A DNA stretch of 64,000 nucleotides from Cupriavidus oxalaticus (GCF_004768545.1 NZ_CP038634.1:2046001-2110000); one strand, 5' to 3'; positions 43,902 through 52,953 are shown, numbered from the stretch's first letter. Translations and numbers: made by a program. Notes: generated by a model not told the origin, from the letters alone.

Positions 43902-44747
43902 ATGCAACAAGCAACCACCGACAAGGCAGTGTCCTTGCGGGAACGCGCCTACCGCATCCGCCGCAACGCCTTGCTGATGGGCGAAGTCCAGGGCCAGGGC
44001 TATATCGGCCAGGCGCTCGATATCGCCGACGTGCTCGCCGTGGCCTACTTCGACGCCATGCGCTACCGCCCCGAAGATCCCGAATGGGAAGGGCGCGACC
44101 GCTTCCTGCTGTCCAACGGCCACTACGCCATCGCGCTGTACGCGGCGCTGCTTGAGGCCGGCATCCTGCCCGCCGAAGAGCTGGAGACCTATGGCAGCGA
44201 CGACAGCCGCCTGCCGATGTCAGGCATGGCCAGCTACACGCCCGGCATGGAAATGTCCGGCGGCTCGCTGGGGCAGGGCCTGACCATCGCCGTGGGCCGC
44301 TGCCTCGGCCTCAGGCGCAAGGGCTCCGGCAACTTCATCTACACGCTGTTCTCCGACGGCGAGCTGGACGAGGGCGCGATCTGGGAGGGCATCCTGTCCG
44401 CCGCGCACTGGAAGCTGGATAACCTGATCGCGATCGTCGACGTCAACAACCAGCAGGCCGACGGCCCGTCCACGCAGGTCATGGCGTTCGAGCCGCTGGT
44501 GCCGAAGCTGGAAGCATTCGGCTGGTTCACGCAGCGCGTCGACGGCAACGACATCGACGCCGTGGCTGCCGCCTTCCGTGCGGCGCGCGAACATAGCGGC
44601 GCGCAGCCGCGCATGATCATCTGCGATACGCGCATGGGGTGCGGCGTGCCGTTCCTCGAGCAGCGCGAGAAGAACCACTTTATCCGCGTGGATGCCCACG
44701 AATGGCAACTCGCACTGCAGGCCCTGGAAGCCGGGAGACAAGCATGA
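43902..44747 (+). CDS. Transketolase, N-terminal (thiamine-diphosphate-binding) subunit
   Basis: The 281-residue subunit has the thiamine diphosphate-binding region: GSLGQGLTIAVGRCLGLR, then FSDGELDEGAIWEGILSAAHWKLDNLIAIVDVNNQQADG, where the GDG-like SDGE and the NN motif bind thiamine diphosphate and Mg. GHYAIALYAALLEAG near residue 70 is also characteristic. The gene stops where the C-terminal half begins (ATGA overlap). Split transketolases occur in catabolic operons and carry out ketol transfer on non-standard substrates. The ATG at 43902 follows GGAGACACC. Confidence 0.92.
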   Translation: MQQATTDKAVSLRERAYRIRRNALLMGEVQGQGYIGQALDIADVLAVAYFDAMRYRPEDPEWEGRDRFLLSNGHYAIALYAALLEAGILPAEELETYGSDDSRLPMSGMASYTPGMEMSGGSLGQGLTIAVGRCLGLRRKGSGNFIYTLFSDGELDEGAIWEGILSAAHWKLDNLIAIVDVNNQQADGPSTQVMAFEPLVPKLEAFGWFTQRVDGNDIDAVAAAFRAAREHSGAQPRMIICDTRMGCGVPFLEQREKNHFIRVDAHEWQLALQALEAGRQA

Positions 44748-45766
44748 GCAATACCATCGCCACCGCCAGCACCAACACCAACACCAAGCCTAAGCTGAAG
44801 ACCTCGGCCATGATCGCCTCCATCGCCGGCGAAGGACAGGCCACCCGATCCGCGCCATTCGGCCACGCGCTGGTGGAACTGGGGCGCCAGAAGCAGGACG
44901 TGATCGGCATGACCGCCGACCTGGGCAAGTACACCGACCTGCATATCTTTGCGCAGGCGTTCCCCGAGCGCTACTACCAGATGGGCATGGCCGAACAGTT
45001 GCTGATGGGTGCCGCCGCCGGCTTCGCGCATGAAGGGGCACAGCCCTTCGTCACCACCTACGCGGTATTCGCCACGCGCCGCGCCTACGACTTCATGCAC
45101 CAGACCATCGCCGAGGACAACCTCGACGTGAAGATCGTCTGTGCGCTGCCCGGGCTGACCACCGGCTACGGCCCCAGCCACCAGGCCGCCGAGGACCTGG
45201 CGCTGATGCGCGCCATGCCCAACATGACCGTGATCGACCCGTGCGACGCGATCGACATCGAGCAGATGGTGCCGGCCATTGCCGCGCACAACGGCCCGGT
45301 GTACGCGCGCCTGCTGCGCGGCAACGTGCCGGTGGTGCTGGACGAGTACGACTACAAGTTCGAGCTCGGCAAGGCAAAGCTGCTGCGCGATGGCGCCGAG
45401 GTGCTGGTGATCTCGTCGGGCATCATGACCATGCGAGCGCTGGAGGTGGCCAAGGCGCTGGAGAAGGACCGCATCGGCGTGGCGGTGCTGCACGTGCCGA
45501 CCATCAAGCCGCTCGATACCGAAACCATCGTGCGCGAAGCGAAGCGGCAAGGGCGCCTGGTGGTGGTGGCCGAGAACCACACGGTGATCGGCGGCCTGGG
45601 CGAGGCGGTCGCGGCCACGCTGATGCAGGCGGGCACCATGGTGCCGTTCCGGCAGGTCGGGTTGCCCGACGCATTCCTCGATGCCGGCGCACTGCCCACG
45701 CTGCACGACCGCTATGGCATCTCGGCGGGCGTGATGGCGCAATCGATCCGCGACTGGATCGCCTGA
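44744..45766 (+). CDS. Transketolase, C-terminal subunit
   Basis: The 340-residue partner has the pyrimidine-binding domain: RSAPFGHALVELGRQKQDVIGMTADLGKYT, then PERYYQMGMAEQLLMGAAAGFAHEG with the essential Glu, then GLTTGYGPSHQAAEDLALMRAMPNM. The transketolase C-terminal domain follows (LVISSGIMTMRALEVAKAL). The N terminus has an odd low-complexity stretch of about 18 residues (TIATASTNTNTKPKLKT). It overlaps the N-terminal subunit by four bases, so synthesis is coupled and a heteromeric enzyme is expected. It is the last gene of the operon. Confidence 0.92.
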   Translation: MSNTIATASTNTNTKPKLKTSAMIASIAGEGQATRSAPFGHALVELGRQKQDVIGMTADLGKYTDLHIFAQAFPERYYQMGMAEQLLMGAAAGFAHEGAQPFVTTYAVFATRRAYDFMHQTIAEDNLDVKIVCALPGLTTGYGPSHQAAEDLALMRAMPNMTVIDPCDAIDIEQMVPAIAAHNGPVYARLLRGNVPVVLDEYDYKFELGKAKLLRDGAEVLVISSGIMTMRALEVAKALEKDRIGVAVLHVPTIKPLDTETIVREAKRQGRLVVVAENHTVIGGLGEAVAATLMQAGTMVPFRQVGLPDAFLDAGALPTLHDRYGISAGVMAQSIRDWIA

Positions 45767-45789
45767 CGGCCGTCTTTCGCATCCCCCAT

Positions 45790-45817
45790 GGTCATTTCCG
45801 CTGCCGCGGGAATGACC
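45790..45817. terminator. Inverted repeat between convergent genes
   Basis: GGTCATTTCCGC at 45790-45801 and GCGGGAATGACC at 45806-45817 form a 12-base stem with one mismatch and a four-base loop, between the transketolase stop and the LysE/ArgO stop. It could be a bidirectional terminator. The arms also resemble short CATTCCCGC-type dispersed repeats seen in many betaproteobacteria. Confidence 0.55.
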
Positions 45818-45818
45818 T

Positions 45819-46469
45819 TCAGACTCCAGCAACGGCGTGATGCAGCAACAGTGCCGACAGCACGAACATCGTCACGCCGATCAACCCGTCCAGCACGCGC
45901 CAGGCCAACGGCCGGGCGAACCACGGCGCCAGCCAGCGCGCCCCGAATCCCAGCAGCCCGAACCAGAACAGGCTGGCCGAACTCGCGCCCGCCACGAACC
46001 AGCCGCGCAGCGCCGCCGGCTGCTGCGCGCCGATGCTGCCGACCAGCAGCACCGTGTCGAGATAGACATGGGGATTGAGCAGCGTGAACGCAGCCGCCTG
46101 CGCCAGCGCGGCGCCGCGGCTGAGGCCCTCCTGTCCTGCCCCCGCCCGCAGCTGGTGCGACTGGCGCGCGCGCTGCAGGGCTCGCCATCCGTATAGCGCC
46201 AGGAACGCGGCGCCGGCCAGCGCCAGCGCGCGCGCCAGGCCGGGGTTCTCGCCCAGCGCCCGGGCCATGCCCATGACCCCCGCTGCGATCAGCAGGGCAT
46301 CCGCGACGGCGCAGAACAGCACCACGCTGCCGACATGCTCGCGGCGCAGGCCCTGGCGCAGCACGAAGGCGTTCTGGGCGCCGATCGCGACGATCAGGCC
46401 CAGGCTGAGGGCCATACCCTGGAGCCAGACAGACAAGGAGAGGGAGGAAGTGGCGAGCGGCGTCATCAT
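45819..46469 (-). CDS. LysE/ArgO-type basic amino acid exporter
   Basis: The 216-residue membrane protein has five to six helices and the LysE signature GLIVAIGAQNAFVLRQGLRREH near residue 24, plus LNPHVYLDTVLLVGSIG in the middle. It exports lysine or arginine to prevent toxic build-up. It is divergent from the ArgP-like regulator with 74 bases between, the standard layout of this pair. Two ATG codons (46469 and 46466) are adjacent. Confidence 0.92.
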   Translation of the reverse strand: MMTPLATSSLSLSVWLQGMALSLGLIVAIGAQNAFVLRQGLRREHVGSVVLFCAVADALLIAAGVMGMARALGENPGLARALALAGAAFLALYGWRALQRARQSHQLRAGAGQEGLSRGAALAQAAAFTLLNPHVYLDTVLLVGSIGAQQPAALRGWFVAGASSASLFWFGLLGFGARWLAPWFARPLAWRVLDGLIGVTMFVLSALLLHHAVAGV

Positions 46470-46543
46470 GGGGGCAGCTTGCCTGGCCGCGCAGATGAAG
46501 ACAAACTATCTTTCCTTTATCTGGTTTAGGAAAACTTAAGGCG

Positions 46544-47440
46544 ATGCTGGACTATTCGGCCCTCTCCGCACTGGCCGCCGTGATACGCGAAGGCAGCTTC
46601 GAGCGTGCCGCGCGCGCGCTTCATGTCACGCCGTCGGCCATTTCCCAGCGCGTCCGGCTGCTGGAGGAGCGGCTGGGTTGCGCGCTGGTGGTGCGCGACC
46701 AGCCTTGCCGCGCGACGGAGACGGGCCGCAGGCTGTGCCAGCACGTCGACCGCGTGCGGCTGCTCGAGCAGGATCTGCAGGGCGCGCTGCCGGCGCTGGC
46801 GCCGGAGGGCATCGCACGCGTCGCGCTGCCGATCGCGGTGAATGCCGACAGCCTTGCGACCTGGGCCGCGTCGGCCATTGCGGCCTTCGCCGCGGCCAGC
46901 CCCGTACTGATGGAAGTCGCCGTGGACGACCAGGATCACACCACCGAGTGGCTGCGCAGCGGCACCGTGCTGGCCGCCGTGACCGCGACGGCGCGCCCGG
47001 CGGCAGGCTGCAACAGCCAGCCGCTGGGGGCCATGCGCTACCTGGCGGCCGCCAGCCCGGCCTTCGTGCGGCAGCATTTTGCCGGCGGCGTGGGAGCCGG
47101 CACGCTGGCGAAGGCCCCCAGCCTGCTGTTCAACACCAAGGATGAACTGCAGGTGCGCTGGGCGCGGCGGCTGTGCCATCGGCATGTTGATCTGCCCAGG
47201 CACATGCTGCCTTCCTCGCAGGCCTTCGTGACTGCGGCGCTGGCCGGCATGGGCTGGGGGCTGCATCCGCAGTCGCTGATCGCGCAGCATCTCGGCGACG
47301 GCTCGCTGGTCGAGCTGGTGCCGGGCACGCCGCTGGACGTGCCGTTGCACTGGCAATACGCGCGCGCCGCGTCCGGCCTGCTCGACGGCCTGAGCCGCGA
47401 GGTGCTGGCGGCCGGCCGCGCCGCGTTGCTGGCGCCCTGA
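46544..47440 (+). CDS. argP: ArgP/LysG-type LysR regulator of amino acid export
   Basis: The 298-residue protein starts MLDYSALSALAAVIREGSFERAARALHVTPSAISQRVRLLEERLG, the ArgP/IciA form of the LysR helix-turn-helix, followed by an effector domain with KDELQVRWARRL and PSSQAFVTAALAGMGWGLHPQ. ArgP activates the exporter in response to arginine or lysine. Its position 74 bases upstream of LysE/ArgO on the opposite strand supports this role. Confidence 0.92.
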   Translation: MLDYSALSALAAVIREGSFERAARALHVTPSAISQRVRLLEERLGCALVVRDQPCRATETGRRLCQHVDRVRLLEQDLQGALPALAPEGIARVALPIAVNADSLATWAASAIAAFAAASPVLMEVAVDDQDHTTEWLRSGTVLAAVTATARPAAGCNSQPLGAMRYLAAASPAFVRQHFAGGVGAGTLAKAPSLLFNTKDELQVRWARRLCHRHVDLPRHMLPSSQAFVTAALAGMGWGLHPQSLIAQHLGDGSLVELVPGTPLDVPLHWQYARAASGLLDGLSREVLAAGRAALLAP

Positions 47441-47475
47441 CTTGGCAGCGGTAAGCCACCGGCGGCGTGCCGGGG

Positions 47476-48387
47476 TCAGTCGTGCAGGTGCTCGTCCACG
47501 AAACGCCGGAACAGCGCCATGCTCGGCGCCTCGGTCCGGCCCGCCAGCGTGAAGAAAGCGTAGCGGGGGCCGTCGTCGACCGCGGGCGTGGTCGCCAGTT
47601 CGCACAGCTTCCCCTCGGCGATTTCCGTCCGCACGGCCGCGACGATGCTGAACAGGATCGCGTCCGAGACCAGCACGGCCTCGACCAGGCTGCGCACGTT
47701 CTCGCAGCGCAGGCTCAGGCAATGCTCGGGATCGGCGCGCGGGCCGAAGCGCTTGACCAGCCCGCGCGCGACTTCCGGGCTCAGCGGTGCCGACGCCAGC
47801 GGATAGCGCATGACATCGTCGAAGGTCACGGCCTCGCCGGCGGCGGCCTGCAGCAGCAGCGGATGGCCCGCGCGGCAGATGAAGCGGCCCTGCAGCTGCG
47901 CCAGCAATTCGTGGCGCAGGTCGGTGGCCGGCGCCACGCTGGTGACCTCCACGATGACCGCGTCCAGCGTGCGCTGGCGCAGCTGGATCATCAGCGCGTC
48001 GGAAGTGCCGAGCGACACCGCCACCTGTATGCCGGGGTGGTGCATGGCCATGTGGCGCAGGAACGGCGTCATCAGCACCGCGCCGGGGCCAGCGCCCAGC
48101 CCGACGCGGATGGCGCCGAGGTGATGGCGGTGGAACAGTTCGACGCTGCGATGCAGCTCGGCTTCCTCGAACAGCATGCGCCGGGCCCGCTCGGCGATCA
48201 GTTCGCCCAGCGGGGTCAGCACATTGCGCCGGCCATGGCGGTCGATGAGCTTGCCGCCAAGCTCGTCCTCCAGCGCCTGGATGCTGCGGCTCAGCGCCGA
48301 CTGGGTCAGGTGCAGCCGTTGCGCGGCGCGGCTGAACGATTCCACGTCCGCGACCATGAGCAGGTGCCGCAGGTGTTTGAGGTGCAT
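47476..48387 (-). CDS. LysR-family transcriptional regulator
   Basis: The 303-residue product has an N-terminal LysR helix-turn-helix (LRHLLMVADVESFSRAAQRLHLTQSALSRSIQALEDELGGKL) and a normal effector domain (RVGLGAGPGAVLMTPFLRHMAMHHPGIQV). It diverges from the Bug/M20 pair with 129 bases between, which contain an A/T-rich stretch suitable for LysR sites. It probably controls uptake and hydrolysis of the same compound. It is convergent with argP. Confidence 0.9.
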   Translation of the reverse strand: MHLKHLRHLLMVADVESFSRAAQRLHLTQSALSRSIQALEDELGGKLIDRHGRRNVLTPLGELIAERARRMLFEEAELHRSVELFHRHHLGAIRVGLGAGPGAVLMTPFLRHMAMHHPGIQVAVSLGTSDALMIQLRQRTLDAVIVEVTSVAPATDLRHELLAQLQGRFICRAGHPLLLQAAAGEAVTFDDVMRYPLASAPLSPEVARGLVKRFGPRADPEHCLSLRCENVRSLVEAVLVSDAILFSIVAAVRTEIAEGKLCELATTPAVDDGPRYAFFTLAGRTEAPSMALFRRFVDEHLHD

Positions 48388-48516
48388 CGATGCCTTGTGG
48401 ATGAGTTTTATGAATAAATTTTAGACGAGTAATGCATTGGACACATAGCGGGCTGGCCGATACGATCCGTCGCACAACACCCACACGAAGCGACGCAAGG
48501 CGCCGAGGAGACTGCC

Positions 48517-49521
48517 ATGACCCGAATCCGATTCCAGAACATTGCCCGCCGGCTGCTGCGCGGCGCGGTGGCCGGCCTGCTGTGCGTGGGCCTGGCGCCG
48601 GCCCACGCCTACCCCGACCGGCCCGTCACGCTGCTGGTGCCGTTCCCGGCGGGAGGGCTGTCGGACGTGGTCGCCCGCAACCTCAATGCGCCGCTGGGGC
48701 GGCAGTTCGGCCAGCCGGTCATCGTCGAGAACCTGGGCGGCGCCGGCGGCGCGATCGCCGCGCAGAAGGTCCTGCATGCGCCGGCCGACGGGCACCTGTT
48801 GCTGCAGGCCGGCCCCGGCGAACTGATCACGACGCCGCTGGCGAACGCGGCCATCAAGTACAAGAGCGAGGACTTCCGGCTGGTCCACATGGTCGGCGCG
48901 GTCGACCTGGCCATCCTGGCGCGCAAGGACCTGCCGGTGAAGGATGTCGATGAGCTCGCGGCCCATGCCGCGCAGGCAGCACGGGCGGGCAAGCCGCTGA
49001 CGTATGCCAGCGTCGGCATCGGGTCGCTCTACCACCTGCTCGGGGCGCACCTGTCGCAGACCATCGGCGCGCCGATGACGCACGTGCCTTACAAGGGTGG
49101 CGCGCCCGTGATCCAGGACCTGGTGGGCGGCATCGTCGATATCTTTATCTCGCCGTTCGGCAAGCCCGACATCGAGCGCATGCGCACCGGCCAGGTCAGG
49201 ATGCTGGCGGTGCTGTCGCCGACGCGGCTCGACGCGGTCAGGTCCGTGCCGAGCGTCAATGAAAGCAAGGCGCTGCGCGGCTTCAACTACTCGACCTGGG
49301 CCGGTGTCTTCGTGAAGAAGGACACCGCCGAGCCGGTCGTGCAGGCGCTGCACAAGGCGCTGGCGCAGACGCTGGCCGACCCGGCGGTGCGTGCCAGCCT
49401 GGATGCCGCGAACCTGCCCGCATCCCGTCCGGCATCGCTGGCGGAAAGCCAGAAGGCGTACCAGCAGAGCATCGACCAGTACCGCGGCATCGCGCGTGCC
49501 ATCGGCCTGCAGCCGCAATGA
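48517..49521 (+). CDS. Bug/TctC-family solute-binding protein
   Basis: The 334-residue protein has a signal peptide (RLLRGAVAGLLCVGLAPAHA) and the Bug pattern: YPDRPVTLLVPFPAGGLSDVVARNL, GQPVIVENLGGAGG, then THVPYKGGAPVIQDLVGGIVD. It binds a small carboxylate or amide compound in the periplasm. No TctA/TctB membrane partners are nearby, which is normal for orphan Bug proteins in this order. Its stop overlaps the M20 hydrolase start by four bases. Confidence 0.93.
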   Translation: MTRIRFQNIARRLLRGAVAGLLCVGLAPAHAYPDRPVTLLVPFPAGGLSDVVARNLNAPLGRQFGQPVIVENLGGAGGAIAAQKVLHAPADGHLLLQAGPGELITTPLANAAIKYKSEDFRLVHMVGAVDLAILARKDLPVKDVDELAAHAAQAARAGKPLTYASVGIGSLYHLLGAHLSQTIGAPMTHVPYKGGAPVIQDLVGGIVDIFISPFGKPDIERMRTGQVRMLAVLSPTRLDAVRSVPSVNESKALRGFNYSTWAGVFVKKDTAEPVVQALHKALAQTLADPAVRASLDAANLPASRPASLAESQKAYQQSIDQYRGIARAIGLQPQ

Positions 49522-50759
49522 AGGACGCCATGCATCCCCTCCTGGAAACGCTGCAAGACAGTGCGGAAGCCTTCGTCGCCATCCGCCGCGATATCCATCG
49601 CCATCCGGAACTCGGCTTCGAGGAACACCGCACCAGCGACATCGTGGCCAGCCTGCTCGCCGAATGGGGCTACGAGGTGGAACGCGGGCTCGGCACTACC
49701 GGCGTCGTTGGCCGGCTGCGGCGGGGCAGCGGCAGGCGCAGTCTCGGCATCCGCGCCGACATGGACGCGCTGCCGCTGGCCGAAGCCACCGGGCTGCCCT
49801 ATGCCAGCTGCCATCCCGGCGTGATGCACGCCTGCGGACACGACGGGCATACCGCCATGCTGCTCTGCGCCGCCAGACATCTGGCGCGGCACGGCAGTTT
49901 CAGCGGCACGCTGAACCTGATCTTCCAGCCGGCGGAGGAAGGGCTGGGCGGGGCAAAGCGGATGATGGAAGCGGGGTTGTTCGACAAGTACCCGTGCGAT
50001 GCCGTCTTCGCCATGCACAATGTCCCCGGCACGGCGCCGGGCCGGTTGCTGCTGCGCCAGGGCGCCGCGCAGGCCTCGGCCGACAGCGTGACCATCACGC
50101 TCGCCGGCATCGGCGGCCATGCGGCGTTCCCGCACAACGCGGCCGATCCGGTCGTGGCCGGCGCTTCGATCGTGATGGCGTTGCAGACCATCGTGGCGCG
50201 CAATGTCGACCCGCTGCAAACGGCGGTGGTCACGGTGGGCGCGTTCCAGGCCGGCACCGTCTCCAACATCATTCCCGCGCAGGCCGTGCTCCGCCTGAGC
50301 GTGCGCGCGCTGGACCGCCGCGTGCGCGACCAGCTCGAGCAGCGCATCCGCGCACTGGTCTCCGCGCAGGCGCAAAGCTATGGCGTGACGGCGCGGATCG
50401 ACTACGCGCGCGGCTACCCGGTGCTGGTCAACACGCCGGCGGAAACGGCGCTTGCCGGCCAGGTTGCGCTGGAGCTGCTGGGGCCCGGCCACGTCGACTG
50501 CCAGGCGCCGCCGATCGCGGCGAGCGAGGACTTCGCCTTCATGCTGGATGAGGTGCCCGGCTGCTACCTGTGGATCGGCAACGGCGAGGGGGCCGAGGGG
50601 GGCTGCATGGTGCACAACCCCGGCTACGACTTCAACGACGGCAATATACCGGTTGGCGCGGCGTATTGGGCGCTGCTATGCGAGCGCTTCCTGGTGGACC
50701 AGCCGTGGCCGGAGCACGTGGAGCACATGGAGAACGCGGCGAACGCGGCGAACGCCTAG
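49518..50759 (+). CDS. M20 family amidohydrolase (hippurate hydrolase-like)
   Basis: The 413-residue enzyme has the M20D motifs in order: IRRDIHRHPELGFEE near residue 25, GIRADMDALP near 84, HACGHDGHTAML near 110, QPAEEG near 145 and ASEDFAFML near 345. The ATG at 49518 overlaps the Bug stop (ATGA); a second ATG at 49530 is possible. It is a paralog of the enzyme at 240-1421, with similar length and many shared blocks. The C-terminal tail ends in a repeated ENAANAANA stretch coded by a short DNA repeat. It is convergent with, and overlaps by four bases, the next LysR gene. Confidence 0.92.
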   Translation: MKDAMHPLLETLQDSAEAFVAIRRDIHRHPELGFEEHRTSDIVASLLAEWGYEVERGLGTTGVVGRLRRGSGRRSLGIRADMDALPLAEATGLPYASCHPGVMHACGHDGHTAMLLCAARHLARHGSFSGTLNLIFQPAEEGLGGAKRMMEAGLFDKYPCDAVFAMHNVPGTAPGRLLLRQGAAQASADSVTITLAGIGGHAAFPHNAADPVVAGASIVMALQTIVARNVDPLQTAVVTVGAFQAGTVSNIIPAQAVLRLSVRALDRRVRDQLEQRIRALVSAQAQSYGVTARIDYARGYPVLVNTPAETALAGQVALELLGPGHVDCQAPPIAASEDFAFMLDEVPGCYLWIGNGEGAEGGCMVHNPGYDFNDGNIPVGAAYWALLCERFLVDQPWPEHVEHMENAANAANA

Positions 50760-51658
50760 GCCGGCCTGCCGCTCTGCTGCACCAGCCATTGCCGGAAGGT
50801 GCGCGCGACCGAGGTCTCCACCCGGTCGCGGTGCCATAGCGCGTAGTAGCCGCCGCCGAGCGTGGCGGTGGCCTCGCACGCGCGTACCAGCCGGCCGTCC
50901 TTCAGGCAGCCGTCGATCATGTGGCGCCAGCCCAGCACGATGCCGTGGCCTTCGATCGCCAGCTGCACCAGGATCGGGTAGGCGTTCGACACCACCGTAT
51001 TCTGCACGCGCGCCTTGCCCAGCCCGTTCTGCGCCAGCCACGCCGGCCACGACATCCACTGGCGCTGCGCGTCTTCCAGCACCAGCAGCGTCTCGGCCGG
51101 CAGGTCGGCCACGGCCAGCCGCCGGCCGCGCAGGTAGCCGGGCGCGCATACCGGTATCACTTCCTCGTCGTAGAGCCGCTGCGCGGCCAGCCCTTGCGGC
51201 GGGCCTTCGCGCAGGTAGTACAGCGCCACGTCGAAACTGGTGTCGACCAGCGACGCCAGCCCGTCGCTGACGAACAACCGCACCTGCACGTCCGGATGCT
51301 CGGCGCGGAACTGCGCCAGCCGCGGCGCAACCCACAGCGTGGACACGCCCGACGACGCCGCCACCGTCAGCTCGGTGCTGCCCTTGCGCCGCATCACGCT
51401 TTCGGTGGCTTCGGCGCAGTCGACCAGCAGGCGCTGGATCTGCTCGGCGTATTGCTGGCCGCTGACGGTCAGGCTCAGCGCGCGCGGCCCGCGCTCGAAC
51501 AGTTTCTTGCCGAGGAAGCGTTCCAGCTGCGCCACCTGCCGGCTGATCGCGCTCTGGGTCAGGTGCAGTTCCGCGGCCGCGCGGGTGAAGTTGCCGTGCC
51601 GCATGGCCGCCTCGAAGGCGACCAGGCAGGGAAGGGGAGGAAGCGGGGAGATGCGCAT
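50756..51658 (-). CDS. LysR-family transcriptional regulator (GcvA-like)
   Basis: The 300-residue protein has the helix-turn-helix PLPCLVAFEAAMRHGNFTRAAAELHLTQSAISRQVAQLERFLGKKLF and an effector domain with VRLFVSDGLASLVDTSFDVALYY, in the GcvA-like style. It is the third gene of a leftward set: MFS carrier, amidohydrolase, LysR, with 56 bases between the amidohydrolase stop and its start. So it is probably made with the genes it controls. Confidence 0.9.
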   Translation of the reverse strand: MRISPLPPLPCLVAFEAAMRHGNFTRAAAELHLTQSAISRQVAQLERFLGKKLFERGPRALSLTVSGQQYAEQIQRLLVDCAEATESVMRRKGSTELTVAASSGVSTLWVAPRLAQFRAEHPDVQVRLFVSDGLASLVDTSFDVALYYLREGPPQGLAAQRLYDEEVIPVCAPGYLRGRRLAVADLPAETLLVLEDAQRQWMSWPAWLAQNGLGKARVQNTVVSNAYPILVQLAIEGHGIVLGWRHMIDGCLKDGRLVRACEATATLGGGYYALWHRDRVETSVARTFRQWLVQQSGRPA

Positions 51659-51714
51659 GGGGGCGGCCGGAGGTCGGGGAACCAGCCGCCCATCTTAAGG
51701 GAAAGCCGGAAGGC

Positions 51715-52953
51715 TCACCCCTGCCGCGCGTGGATGCGCCCGGCCTGCATGACCAGCGAGATATGCTCGCCCTGGCCGCACAGCAGGCCGATGTCCTGCA
51801 GCGGGTCGCCGTCGACCACCAGCAGGTCGGCCAGCGCGCCGGCCCTGACCGTGCCCAGCTCGTCCTCGCGCTGCAGCACCGCGGCGGCGATCGAGGTGGC
51901 CGAGCGGATGGTCTCGAGCGCGCCGAGCAGCTCGGCGCGGATGCGGAACTCGTCGGACTGGTAGTGGTGCATCTCGCCCAGCAGGTCGGAGCCGAAGGCC
52001 ATCGGCACGCCAGCCTCGGCGTAGATCGCCAGCGAGTTGCGGCCGGCCTCGCGCACGGTCTCGATCTTGGCGACCGACTCCGGCGGCAGGCCCAGGCGCG
52101 CGCCGTCGCGGGCCAGCGCGTCGTAGGTGACCAGCGTCGGCACCACGAAGGCGCCGTGCTCGCGCATCACGCGCGCCGCCGCGGCATCGACCAGGTTGCC
52201 ATGCTCGATGGTGCGCACGCCGCAGCGGATCGCCCGCGTGACGGCGCGGCCGGTGTAGGCGTGCGCCATCACGTAGGTCTGCGCGGCTTCGGCCTCGGCC
52301 ACGATCGCGCGGATCTCGTCCTCGCTGTACTGGGTGTTGCCGATCGGGTCGGTCGGCGAAGCCACGCCGCCCGACGCCATGATCTTGATCTGCGTGGCGC
52401 CCTTCTGGATCTCTTCGCGTACGGCCAGGCGCACCGCGTCGACACCGTCGGCGACGCGCGCGATGGCGCCGGCACGGAAGGCGCACGAGCAGGGCTCGAG
52501 CACGTCGGCGCGCGGGCGGAAATCGCCATGCCCGCCGGTCTGCGACAGCGCCTTGCCGGACGGGAAGATACGCGGCCCGGGGATCAGCCCGGTGGCGACC
52601 GCCTGCGACAGGCCCCAGTCGGCGCCGCCGGCGTCGCGCACGGTGGTGAAGCCACGCTCCAGCATCGCCTTCATGACCGGCATGGCGCGGAAGGCCACCA
52701 GCACGTTGGGCTGCACCGCGTTCAGGCCCAGGTTGGCCAGCGACGCCAGCACGTGCACGTGGCAGTCGATCAGGCCGGGCATCACGGTCTTGCCGGCGAC
52801 ATCGATCTGCCGCGCATGCGGCGCCACGATGCCTTGCGCGGAGACTTCGACGATGCGCTCGCCTTCGATCAGCACATCGGCGCGCGGCAGCGCGGTGCCG
52901 CGGGCGGGATCCAGGACGTTGCCGCCCTTCAGCAGGATCTGGTTCATGGTCAT
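51715..52953 (-). CDS. Amidohydrolase-superfamily protein (imidazolonepropionase/prolidase-like)
   Basis: The 412-residue enzyme shows the amidohydrolase fold: VMPGLIDCHVHVL (metal-binding HxH), a probable bridging Lys in QIKIMASGG, AHAYTGRAVTRAI with His, RTIEHGNLVD with His, and GSDLLGEM with Asp. The small N-terminal composite sandwich (LLKGGNVLDPARG) and a C-terminal ADLLVVDGDPL are typical. It hydrolyses a C-N bond, perhaps an amide or cyclic imide. The ATG at 52953 overlaps the MFS stop (ATGA), so the two are coupled; a second ATG at 52947 is possible. Confidence 0.9.
   Translation of the reverse strand: MTMNQILLKGGNVLDPARGTALPRADVLIEGERIVEVSAQGIVAPHARQIDVAGKTVMPGLIDCHVHVLASLANLGLNAVQPNVLVAFRAMPVMKAMLERGFTTVRDAGGADWGLSQAVATGLIPGPRIFPSGKALSQTGGHGDFRPRADVLEPCSCAFRAGAIARVADGVDAVRLAVREEIQKGATQIKIMASGGVASPTDPIGNTQYSEDEIRAIVAEAEAAQTYVMAHAYTGRAVTRAIRCGVRTIEHGNLVDAAAARVMREHGAFVVPTLVTYDALARDGARLGLPPESVAKIETVREAGRNSLAIYAEAGVPMAFGSDLLGEMHHYQSDEFRIRAELLGALETIRSATSIAAAVLQREDELGTVRAGALADLLVVDGDPLQDIGLLCGQGEHISLVMQAGRIHARQG

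Noticed and set aside
42436..43914. Long leftward frame opposite the MFS and transketolase genes
   Set aside because: Antisense shadow; the sense strand has full MFS and transketolase motifs.
45790..45817. Possible transposon end or insertion-sequence repeat
   Set aside because: No transposase nearby and no second copy in a flanking position; a hairpin between convergent genes is simpler.
46526..48484. 652-codon leftward frame covering argP and a LysR gene
   Set aside because: It is in a different frame from the real LysR gene and antisense to argP; no domain.
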